The position numbers and the translations under genes are program-made. Below the pieces are notes generated by a model. It was given only the letters and a program-made list of their open reading frames with translations, had not been told where the DNA came from and ran no database searches. Shown here one piece after another: positions 57,085 to 64,000 of a stretch of 64,000 nt of DNA; within the stretch, counting starts at the first letter, position 1, and each line of letters starts with the position of its first letter. The stretch is taken from positions 1 through 64,000 of IMG/VR virus record IMGVR_UViG_3300023174_000070; one strand, written 5' to 3'. This DNA is from a virus.

Positions 57085-58188
57085 TTAAGATAGTTCTGGT
57101 AATTCGTCGTAGTCAATGCTGTCACTCATAACTCCGATAACATAGTTAGTTGATTCGTTCTCTTGCAGTGCAGTTTGTTTCTTACTGGTGTCCACGTGCT
57201 TGGTAAACCAAGGTATGGGGGTGGAGCGTGGATGTTCTTCAGTATACTTGATTCCGATTTCTTTGAGTGCATTGAATGCAGTGAAGTCCACAAAGTCTTT
57301 GAGAATGTTTGCATTGAGACCAATTACAGGACCTTTGTTGAACAAGTAGTCAGCCCAGGCTTTTTCTTCACGGATCACATCCAGGTACATTTGATATACT
57401 TCGCCTTCGCATTCGGCCTTAATCTCTGCAAAGCGAGCATCTTCTTTGACCACTTGATTGATCAACCAACCAGTCCACTCTTTGTGTAGCACTTCATCTT
57501 GCAGGATCAATTGAATAATATTGCCATTGCCAATAAAGATACGATTCTCTACCATGGCCAGGCTTGTGGCAAATGATACCATGAAACGGAATGCTTCTAG
57601 TGCGTAACTGGCATTGAGTGCCAACCAGATTGCTCGGATGTGTTCATTCTCTGTAATTATTTCGCCTGCTTCCTTACGACAGTTGATCACATGCAATGCA
57701 TCGTAATGATTGCCCACACTGCTAGCCATATCAATAATTTCTTGTGTGTCGTGGATTGTGTTGAACACATCCTTGGGCACGTTGTAGATGTTGCGAATGA
57801 TGTGACTGTAACTACGTGAGTGGATATTGGTTTCAAAGAATGTCCAGTTGTAGACCAGGGCTTCAAGTTCGGGAATTGAAACAACAGGTGTAAAGATTTG
57901 GCTAGGACCACGTCCTTGCAAACTGTCCAGTGCAGTTTGACGTAACAAGTTTGATGTAAAGATATGCTTGACAGTATCTGAGGCATCTTTAAAATCTTGT
58001 GCGTCTTTGGTCAGTGAAATTTCTTCTGGTACCCAAAAGAAGCCACGTGCTTCTTGCTCGTACTTGACCAATTTGTTGTACTTGACTTCTTCAAATCGTT
58101 GAACTGTCACTGGACCTGCTGGGTCAAGAAACATCTTGCGATTGAGATAATCTGTTTTTGTTTTTAAATTGTATTGTGCTCGACTCAT
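57085..58188 (-). CDS. nrdB: Ribonucleotide reductase class I, beta subunit
   Basis: Diiron ligands in QTALDSLQ, WTFFETNIHSRSY, ALEAFRF and LQDEVLHKEW; the radical Tyr is in HSRSY. An Asn lies between the Glu-Thr and Ile-His of the helix-C motif (usual ETIHSRSY). Start MSRAQYNLKT. It generates the radical for dNTP synthesis by the split NrdA. Confidence 0.92.
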   Translation of the reverse strand: MSRAQYNLKTKTDYLNRKMFLDPAGPVTVQRFEEVKYNKLVKYEQEARGFFWVPEEISLTKDAQDFKDASDTVKHIFTSNLLRQTALDSLQGRGPSQIFTPVVSIPELEALVYNWTFFETNIHSRSYSHIIRNIYNVPKDVFNTIHDTQEIIDMASSVGNHYDALHVINCRKEAGEIITENEHIRAIWLALNASYALEAFRFMVSFATSLAMVENRIFIGNGNIIQLILQDEVLHKEWTGWLINQVVKEDARFAEIKAECEGEVYQMYLDVIREEKAWADYLFNKGPVIGLNANILKDFVDFTAFNALKEIGIKYTEEHPRSTPIPWFTKHVDTSKKQTALQENESTNYVIGVMSDSIDYDELPELS

Positions 58189-58189
58189 T

Positions 58190-58810
58190 TTAATATTTTC
58201 CTGATGCAAGTACTATCTTGCAAATGTGTTCTAATCTTTCAATGTGCTCATAGGCACGCCATGGTGTGACATCAATGGCCACTACTCCATGCCCCTTGAT
58301 ACCCACAATATCAAATTTGATATTGCCTGCTGGGTCTAATCCCAGATTACGATGACACGCATCAGCAAGTTCTTGACTGATAGGTGCCACATCTCCCACA
58401 TTGGGTGCTACTCGTGTGTAACGATTGAGTTCTGGAAAACTATCGCTAATAGTGCTCAAATCAATACCAGCATGCATGGCCGCGATGCAATAGGTCGGAT
58501 GCACATGCACTACTACCCGCACATCATCCTTGTGTTGCCCCATTGCTCGTTGTAGGCCAAAGTGCAACGGAATCTCTCCACTGGGTTTTAGATTAGCACT
58601 GATATCAGTATAATATTCTTCTTGCCACAACAGTCCGTGAATACCGATCTTCTTGAATTGATCCGGTTGCATTGTCTGCTTACGCACACCCGACGGTGTG
58701 ATATAGAAGTGATCACGGTCGTGATGACGAATAGAGATGTTGCCATCTCTACTGGTTATCCAATTGCGTTTGTACGCATCGACTAATATATCACAACAGG
58801 TTTCTAACAT
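58190..58810 (-). CDS. Class II aldolase/adducin-like protein (206 aa)
   Basis: Features of the fuculose-phosphate aldolase family: NWITSRDGNISIRHHD at the start (GNxS), phosphate-site Ser/Thr, and the metal His pair in VVVHVHPTYCIAAMHAG. Zn-dependent aldolase or isomerase in sugar metabolism, perhaps feeding glycosylation. Overlaps the nrdB leader region. Confidence 0.82.
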   Translation of the reverse strand: MLETCCDILVDAYKRNWITSRDGNISIRHHDRDHFYITPSGVRKQTMQPDQFKKIGIHGLLWQEEYYTDISANLKPSGEIPLHFGLQRAMGQHKDDVRVVVHVHPTYCIAAMHAGIDLSTISDSFPELNRYTRVAPNVGDVAPISQELADACHRNLGLDPAGNIKFDIVGIKGHGVVAIDVTPWRAYEHIERLEHICKIVLASGKY

Positions 58811-59008
58811 TTAATTGTTCCAGTGTCTAATTGTGTTGGCTATAATGAAACCGCAGGTTATAACATGTATTATAACCCAAAATGTTTTGAAAAACAAGGC
58901 TATTCGGGCTTCTCTCAAGGTTAATATAGGCACATCTGGACGGTCATGATCACTCTCACCCATTAGATGCCCGGTGGCCCGAGCCCAGATCTTTTCTACA
59001 CTGTTCAT
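58811..59008 (-). CDS. Small membrane protein (65 aa)
   Basis: A soluble N-terminal part (MNSVEKIWARATGHLMGES) with Asp/His, and a C-terminal helix FFKTFWVIIHVITCGFIIAN. Likely single-span tail-anchored protein. Function unknown. Confidence 0.65.
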   Translation of the reverse strand: MNSVEKIWARATGHLMGESDHDRPDVPILTLREARIALFFKTFWVIIHVITCGFIIANTIRHWNN

Positions 59009-59751
59009 ACTGTTTCCGTTTTCTCTGCGTGGTATTTCTTCATTGCATTACTATGTGCCGCTTTCCACTCATCACTGCGAGTACGACCTTTCATTGCTTT
59101 GCTTTGATTTAATTTGTGTTCTTCAGTTTTCTTTTTACCTTTAAGAGGAGATGGTTTAACATATGGCTCTATATTTTCAAAAAACTCATATCTTATTTGT
59201 TTTTGTTTACAATGACCAAAGTTTCCTTCTGCTGTATACTTTACATTTGATGCATTTGTTTTTAAGTCCTGAGCACATTCTATTAAGGAATCATATTTTT
59301 TATAAAAAGACCCATCTAGATTGTATGTGTATACTTCTATTCTCTTTTCAACTGCTTTCTGTTTTATACCTGATGTAATCTTGTTAATGTTTTCAAGTTT
59401 GTGATGCTTTCCTAACATTCCCTTAGGATGTCCATTCTCTAGCAACCACTCTTTTCTGTATTCGGATGCTCGGCGTCTCAACCAACCAAATAATTTATTA
59501 TTTGCTCTAGATTCAGTATGATGAGTTGTCATTATAACCGCGGCGTTTATTAAAGGAGGACTATTAGGATATATCTTAACTAATAGTTGATGTGCTAAAA
59601 AATGTTCTTCTGGTGTTAATACTGCAATGTTATCTTTATCGTCAGAACCGCCCAGGCACTTAGGAATAATATGATGCTTTTCAACATATCCTGTAAGAGT
59701 TCTAGTGCGGCTTCTTTCAATTAACATATCGTAGTGTTTTTTGTAATTCAT
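59005..59751 (-). CDS. HNH homing endonuclease with NUMOD3-type tail (248 aa)
   Basis: Catalytic HNH: GYVEKHHIIPKCLGGSDDKD, NIAVLTPEEHFLAHQLL. The NUMOD modules follow: GKKKTEEHKLNQSKAMKG and a later NAMKKYHAEK repeat. It lies immediately after the C-terminal half of the split NrdA; it probably spreads itself and may have caused the split. A/T-rich relative to neighbours. Confidence 0.88.
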   Translation of the reverse strand: MNYKKHYDMLIERSRTRTLTGYVEKHHIIPKCLGGSDDKDNIAVLTPEEHFLAHQLLVKIYPNSPPLINAAVIMTTHHTESRANNKLFGWLRRRASEYRKEWLLENGHPKGMLGKHHKLENINKITSGIKQKAVEKRIEVYTYNLDGSFYKKYDSLIECAQDLKTNASNVKYTAEGNFGHCKQKQIRYEFFENIEPYVKPSPLKGKKKTEEHKLNQSKAMKGRTRSDEWKAAHSNAMKKYHAEKTETV

Positions 59752-59796
59752 ACTATTATTTATCTAATAGACAATAATAATACTATTATTTACTAA

Positions 59797-60816
59797 TCAA
59801 AGTTTACAACTTTCGCAGGAATCTTCGTCATCAAAGTCGATCTGTTCAAGTGGCGTATTAGGAGCGGTTTCATCTGTAGATTTTGATCCTTGCTTATTCA
59901 CAAGGCTATAATAGAAGGTCTTAATCCCCCAATGGTGTGCCTGCATTAGATTTTTAGCAATCAATGTTGTGGGAACTTTACGATCTGCAAAGTGTGCTGG
60001 GTTGTAGAATGTGTTGGTTGAGATTGATTGATCAACATAGGCCGCTAACACAGCCGCTGTTTTCAAATAACCATCACAGTCCTTTTGTGCCCACATCATT
60101 TGATATTTGTTTTTCAACTTGTGGTACTCAGGCACAACCTGCGTAAGGCTTCCTGCTTTTGATTCCTTAACTGATATTAAACTCATTGGCATTTCAATGC
60201 CGTTGGTTGAGTTGATTACCACGCTAGAACTTTCAACAGGAGCAATAGCCATCAGTGTGGCATTGCGCACACCATATGCTCGCATGTCAGCACGTAGGCT
60301 TTCCCAGTTCAGTTCAGGAGAGAAGTCCGTGAGTTCATTGACTCCTTTGGCCCGTCGTTCCCAGGGAAAGATACCACGACCGTACCAGGTGCGGTCCGAA
60401 TCTTTGCAACGGCCCCGCTCTTTAGCAAGTTCAACTGTGGCTTCGGTAAGGTAGAAAGCCTGATGTTCCATCCACGACTTGACTTCGGCCAAAGCGTCCT
60501 TGTTACCATATTGGAGTCCGCGCTTGGCATGCCAGTAAGCCAAGTTAGTAAGACCGATACCAAGCGGCTGGATTTCGTCATTTGATAACTGCGATTGGAT
60601 TGACAGGAAGTCTTGGTAGTCAAGAATATTACACAAGGATCTCTGCAGAATTCTACAAGCACGGCGCATGTCTTCAGGATTCCTGAATGCACCCCAGTTA
60701 ATACTTCCCAGCGTACACAGGGCGATTCTACCCTCTGCTTCGTCAATCTCGTAGTATTCGTATTCATCATCCAGTTCTTCCGGTAGACATTCTATTTCTT
60801 CATATAATTTGTTCAT
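59797..60816 (-). CDS. nrdA: Ribonucleotide reductase alpha subunit, C-terminal half (NrdA-b)
   Basis: 339 aa starting at MNKLYEEIECLPEE. It holds the second active-site Cys (RIALCTLGSINWG), SSVVINSTNGIEMP, the radical-path tyrosines (IKTFYYSLVN) and C-terminal redox Cys pair CESC. Lacks the N-terminal ATP cone and the first half of the active site, supplied by 61414-62889. Starts by ATGA overlap with the preceding small gene. Confidence 0.92.
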   Translation of the reverse strand: MNKLYEEIECLPEELDDEYEYYEIDEAEGRIALCTLGSINWGAFRNPEDMRRACRILQRSLCNILDYQDFLSIQSQLSNDEIQPLGIGLTNLAYWHAKRGLQYGNKDALAEVKSWMEHQAFYLTEATVELAKERGRCKDSDRTWYGRGIFPWERRAKGVNELTDFSPELNWESLRADMRAYGVRNATLMAIAPVESSSVVINSTNGIEMPMSLISVKESKAGSLTQVVPEYHKLKNKYQMMWAQKDCDGYLKTAAVLAAYVDQSISTNTFYNPAHFADRKVPTTLIAKNLMQAHHWGIKTFYYSLVNKQGSKSTDETAPNTPLEQIDFDDEDSCESCKL

Positions 60817-61016
60817 TCTTCAACTCCGAAATGTTTTAAAATATCATCGCCGATCAAATGTGATTCAGCAGGATCAATACCAGCATTAGCAATATCGGCA
60901 CATTCTCTCACAATCAACTCGGCGAACTTAGACATAAAGGCAGTTTGTTCTTCCCAACTATCGCCAAAGTTTGATTCGGCTGCCTTAGCCCAAAGTATTT
61001 TAACTTGTTCGTTCAT
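60813..61016 (-). CDS. Small acidic protein with FAELIVREC motif (67 aa)
   Basis: MNEQVKILWAKAAESNFGDS, then FAELIVRECADIANAGIDPA: a C-terminal signature widely repeated in short phage proteins. Loosely related to 3609-3821 and 6799-7071 at the N-terminus. It overlaps the NrdA-b start. Function unknown. Confidence 0.7.
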   Translation of the reverse strand: MNEQVKILWAKAAESNFGDSWEEQTAFMSKFAELIVRECADIANAGIDPAESHLIGDDILKHFGVEE

Positions 61017-61384
61017 TTCTGTTCTCCACGTCTAATGCTACCGTCTTTCATCAACTTCAAGTTGAGATTATATTGTTTATTGTCGTGACGGATTTTATTC
61101 ATACGACCTTGTTTGAAGCCTTTAGCAAAGTATTGTTTATACATACCACCGTGTTGGTCGTGCCAGTGGTTAATAGTAATTGCTCGTTCTAATGTTGCAC
61201 CGTCAGCAAGACTCGCACCTTTTGTAAAGCCATCTTCTTGTGCCATCTTGGCGATTTCCGGACTAAACTCTTCGCCGTCATTGCCACCGTTAAATCCATC
61301 TGGTGCAAATTCGTTCAAGCCTTCGGCCACACCTTGCTGGGCGGTTTCTATTAAGTTGATGTAATCTCTTATATTTTTGTTCAT
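61013..61384 (-). CDS. Putative packaged protein with IETAQQGVAEG motif (123 aa)
   Basis: MNKNIRDYINLIETAQQGVA begins a helical tag; the QQGVAEG and GLNEF sites may be cut by a prohead-type protease. The rest is soluble, Gly/Asp/His-rich with HWHDQHGGMYKQY, and ends basic. Similar tags recur in aquatic phages. Located within the gap that splits NrdA. Confidence 0.6.
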   Translation of the reverse strand: MNKNIRDYINLIETAQQGVAEGLNEFAPDGFNGGNDGEEFSPEIAKMAQEDGFTKGASLADGATLERAITINHWHDQHGGMYKQYFAKGFKQGRMNKIRHDNKQYNLNLKLMKDGSIRRGEQK

Positions 61385-61413
61385 AATGTTCTACCTTGTA
61401 ATACTATTACCTA

Positions 61414-62889
61414 CTATTTTATTTTCCTAATTTTAACTATGTCTGTGGGTTTAGTTTTCATAAACTCATTAACATTGGACTTTTTAACTCTAATCAACTT
61501 GCGTTCAGGATTCATTCGCTTGAAAGATTTTGTTGGGAGCAAAATCTCCAGGCATAAGTTACTCTGATAAATGGTATGGTACTCAGTATCAAACGGACCT
61601 TGATTCTGAACGTTGTCAATGAACACTAGATAGATGCGACCGGTGTCAGTGCGCTCTTTGAGTATGCCTGACTTGAACACTTCTTCCGCGCTCATGGTCT
61701 TGGTACGCAGGTCTCGACGCTTTTCATACTCGACATAAAGTTTTTCAAAACGTTCAGTGTTGGCATAGAACGCTTCATACAGATCAGGTACCTGGTTGGG
61801 ATCAAAGAATGTTATGTTTTCTTTGTTTTTAAATCGTCTCCAGAAGAAAGCACTAAGCACAACCCCATAATCCATGTGCCGGACTCGGGTTTCTTCGGTT
61901 CCTTGATTGTTCTTAAGAACAATAAGATCATCAAACTGATGATGCCAAATGGGATAAAATACAGTAGCACTTGCATTGCGAATACCTCCTTGTGAGCATG
62001 AGCGTAAGTCGCCGAACCACTTCTTTAAAAATGGTATCATGCCGGTGTGCATGATTTCGCCGCCACGTATGGGCGACCCTAGTGGACGTAGTCGTCCAAT
62101 TTCTAAGCCAATGCCAGCACGTTTGCTGGCATACTTGGCCATCATTTCACCACTAGCAAAAATACTATCCAGGTCATCATCACTCCTAATGAGTACGCAC
62201 GAACTGAATTGCTTAGTAGGGGTACCGAGACCAGCAAGGACGGGAGTAGCAAGGGTAAATAATCCATCACTTGCGGCATTGTAGTATTCCTTTATGTAAC
62301 GCATACGGGCTGTGTTGGGTTCTTCCGTGTGGAACACCGTGGCAGCCGCAATCATGTAACGCACTTGTGGTGTTTCGTAAATTTCTTTTGTTGAACGATT
62401 CTTGACCAGATACTTTTCAATCAGTTGTTCCACTGCCGCATATGAATACTGTTCGTCCTTCACATGATCAATCATGTCTTCCATGCGATTCCAGTCTTCC
62501 TCTGAGTACCATTCCAGGAGTTCAGGAGTGTACAGGCCAGTGGCCACATTCCGCTTCACAATCTCATACAGGTGAGGAGGATCGTATGAACCGTATACAT
62601 CTTTACGCAACATTGATAGTCGTTGCTTGCCTGCCACAAACTGATAGTTGGTGTGGCCCACATCAGGGTTTGATTCTACGTCAATCAGGTCCACTATGGC
62701 TCTGAGTGTGATGCCGTCGATTTCTTTGGTTGTGATGCCATCATAAAAATGCAACTGGGCTTTGATCTCAATCATGCTTTGACTGACATCCGCTATGCCT
62801 GCACAAACCTTGGCTATTTGTGCTTGCCATTTTTCCAATGCAAGTGGCTCGCGGCTACCACTGCGTTTTTGTACTATAATTTGCTTCAT
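61414..62889 (-). CDS. nrdA: Ribonucleotide reductase alpha subunit, N-terminal half (NrdA-a)
   Basis: 491 aa starting MKQIIVQKRSGSREPLALEK (ATP-cone region). It contains the first active-site Cys (QFSSCVLIRSDDDL) and the N-C-E triad in SNLCLEILLPTK, then ends with a 32-residue Lys-rich tail (PERKLIRVKKSNVNEF..) foreign to NrdA. The remaining part is at 59797-60816. Longer reading from 62985 is unlikely. Confidence 0.92.
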   Translation of the reverse strand: MKQIIVQKRSGSREPLALEKWQAQIAKVCAGIADVSQSMIEIKAQLHFYDGITTKEIDGITLRAIVDLIDVESNPDVGHTNYQFVAGKQRLSMLRKDVYGSYDPPHLYEIVKRNVATGLYTPELLEWYSEEDWNRMEDMIDHVKDEQYSYAAVEQLIEKYLVKNRSTKEIYETPQVRYMIAAATVFHTEEPNTARMRYIKEYYNAASDGLFTLATPVLAGLGTPTKQFSSCVLIRSDDDLDSIFASGEMMAKYASKRAGIGLEIGRLRPLGSPIRGGEIMHTGMIPFLKKWFGDLRSCSQGGIRNASATVFYPIWHHQFDDLIVLKNNQGTEETRVRHMDYGVVLSAFFWRRFKNKENITFFDPNQVPDLYEAFYANTERFEKLYVEYEKRRDLRTKTMSAEEVFKSGILKERTDTGRIYLVFIDNVQNQGPFDTEYHTIYQSNLCLEILLPTKSFKRMNPERKLIRVKKSNVNEFMKTKPTDIVKIRKIK

Positions 62890-62891
62890 TG

Positions 62892-63317
62892 TTATCCGAT
62901 TTGTTGTTGTATTTGTTCTTGCGTTATGCTGTGCTGGGCCTTGATCTGCCCTGGATTGATATTTAACACTTGTTGCGAGTCCCAATTCAATATATATTTC
63001 CCTTGCTGTGCCAGGACTAAATTGCCCTGATCTGATTCCGCCAATATTGAATCCTGCAGATCAGCACGATCCAGCAGAGTTATAGTATACAGGATTCCCA
63101 GCCCGCGAGCAAGATCACAATAGATATTATCGCTTAAAAGTTCCCAAGGATCTGGCCAGTTTGGCCGATCATCCCAGTGCAAATGATATGCTCGCCAAGG
63201 TGCTTGAAACCACCAGGTATTGACTTCGGTAAGGACTTGTTCAACCGGTGCGTGTTGTACTGTTTCGCGAAGAGCGCCCCACGCATGTAGGCGCTGTTCA
63301 AATGTAAGCGGCCACAT
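62892..63317 (-). CDS. Conserved phage protein with WWF/HWDD motifs (141 aa)
   Basis: Start at MWPLTFEQRLHAW. Contains NTWWFQAPWRAYHLHWDD and NIYCDLARGLGILYTITLL, motifs common to a T4-like phage protein of unknown function. Soluble. Overlaps the next gene's stop. An upstream TTG is a poor start. Confidence 0.7.
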   Translation of the reverse strand: MWPLTFEQRLHAWGALRETVQHAPVEQVLTEVNTWWFQAPWRAYHLHWDDRPNWPDPWELLSDNIYCDLARGLGILYTITLLDRADLQDSILAESDQGNLVLAQQGKYILNWDSQQVLNINPGQIKAQHSITQEQIQQQIG

Positions 63318-63877
63318 CAAACTGTAGGTAAAAAGTAACTGATAGAATAATAAAGAGTTCCAGTTACACCTGTGTTGGTGCTGGAGTAAGCAAATGTAAT
63401 AGTGCTGGCGCTTTCAGTCACTGTGAAGGTGACGCCGGTAGATCCGTTTTGTAAAGGATTAGCATCCACTGGGGTTGGCAGACTACCAGAACCATCTGTA
63501 CTGCCTACAACAATGTATGTGCCGGTTCTAGTAAAAACGCCCCGGCGTATCATGTATTTTACTTCAAACGCTGGAATTGTGCTGGCGTCAATGGTAAACA
63601 CCGTTTCTGTGGTGGCATTGTTGGCCAAGGTTGCAGTGGTTCCTGCATTTACAACATAGTTGCCAAACGAAAACTGTGTGCGACCAGTGAACACGTCTGA
63701 GTACTCAGTGAGCACTTCTGTGTTGCCAATGACAGGGGCGCCTTCTTGCAGGGTGCCGTTGCCGATAAACAGTCTACGTTCATCGATGGCCCAGCCAAGT
63801 TCTGCGCCGGCCAGTTGCGGCACATTTTCTGCTAGACCTTTACGATTTGTGATTCGAGATACTTGTACAATTGCCAC
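63317..63877 (-). CDS. Tail-fibre-like protein (186 aa)
   Basis: Starts MAIVQVSRITNRKGLAEN, then LAGAELGWAIDERRLFIGNG, the N-terminal attachment module of phage fibre and tropism proteins (Mtd-like). The rest is beta-rich with Thr/Ser repeats. Presumably a virion appendage protein. Confidence 0.75.
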   Translation of the reverse strand: MAIVQVSRITNRKGLAENVPQLAGAELGWAIDERRLFIGNGTLQEGAPVIGNTEVLTEYSDVFTGRTQFSFGNYVVNAGTTATLANNATTETVFTIDASTIPAFEVKYMIRRGVFTRTGTYIVVGSTDGSGSLPTPVDANPLQNGSTGVTFTVTESASTITFAYSSTNTGVTGTLYYSISYFLPTV

Positions 63878-63896
63878 GGTGATAGTCCTTTGGATA

Positions 63897-64000
63897 TTAC
63901 ATATTTAGCATGTAGTACTGTTCGACCTTTTTCCACCATAGATCTCGGTAACGATCAAACTCTGCGCCTTCCAGCACAAATTCCTGATATTGTGGCTCGC
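63897..64000 (-). CDS. Unknown protein, C-terminal fragment
   Basis: The open frame reaching the right edge reads EPQYQEFVLEGAEF, then DRYRDLWWKKVEQYYMLNM to a TAA at 63897. Trp/Tyr-rich end of an unidentified gene that begins beyond the window. Confidence 0.45.
   Translation of the reverse strand, partial: EPQYQEFVLEGAEFDRYRDLWWKKVEQYYMLNM

Noticed and set aside
60816-61530. Group I intron or intein as the cause of the NrdA split
   Set aside because: Ordinary small genes with their own starts fill the gap, NrdA-b has its own ATG in a stop/start overlap, and no splice-like core or intein motif is visible.
1-64000. CRISPR arrays, insertion sequences and rRNA
   Set aside because: No regularly spaced repeats, transposase motifs or rRNA-like segments were found on reading through the window.

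Overview
This 64 kb window is a fragment of a large tailed-phage genome (Caudoviricetes), most likely a myovirus with T4-type late promoters. The evidence is very dense coding with 1-16 nt start/stop overlaps, many short proteins, no rRNA or recognisable tRNA, a homing endonuclease, a PAAR spike protein, a phage-type ribonucleotide reductase and repeated TATAAATA-type promoter elements. The host is probably Gram-negative: the phage encodes exported proteins, lipoproteins and an outer-membrane beta-barrel. A phasin-like protein and AQA-type signal peptides hint at a betaproteobacterium; that is inference.

Layout. 1-12 kb (minus strand): small early-type genes, a ParB-like protein, five tandem paralogous small proteins (4.5-5.6 kb), a metallophosphoesterase, a twitch-type radical SAM protein, a cupin, a NUMOD-like protein and an AAA ATPase. 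12-14.9 kb: a possible virion protein, an acetyltransferase and more small genes. 14.9-22 kb: a GT4 glycosyltransferase, an FG-GAP lipoprotein, a second radical SAM protein, ClpP and two putative glycosyltransferases. 22-25 kb (plus): two likely packaged virion proteins. 25-28 kb: a second ClpP-like protease, four overlapping exported proteins and a phasin. 28-40 kb: a surface-carbohydrate region with more glycosyltransferases, an LpxH-like hydrolase, UvsE, an amidinotransferase, an oxygenase and a nucleotide-sugar dehydrogenase. 41-47 kb: ClpS, Hsp20, ribosomal protein bS21, ClpX, a coiled-coil membrane protein and a BI-1 family protein. 47-53 kb: small early-type genes, DNA ligase and an outer-membrane protein. 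53-56 kb: PAAR and possible structural proteins. 56-63 kb: nucleotide metabolism, with glutaredoxin, NrdB and an NrdA split into two genes. The right edge holds a tail-fibre-like protein.

Two transcription systems are visible. Some fourteen minus-strand promoters match host sigma-70 almost perfectly: TTGAC(A/C/T), exactly 17 bp, TATAAT or a close variant. Several are preceded by an AGTACT-based inverted repeat that also carries or abuts the stop codon of the upstream gene. A second set carries (T)ATAAATA, and many of these are followed directly by a 5' stem-loop; some sit only a few bases from the start codon. Together the genes suggest broad host takeover: nucleotide supply (NrdAB, glutaredoxin), controlled proteolysis (ClpX, two ClpP-type proteins, ClpS), translation (bS21), stress and membrane control (Hsp20, BI-1), DNA repair (UvsE, ligase) and extensive envelope or virion glycosylation.

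Most promising second looks: the split NrdA, the repeat/promoter modules, the candidate short RNA at 33.2 kb, the small membrane-protein gene nested in the ligase, and the five-gene paralogue array.
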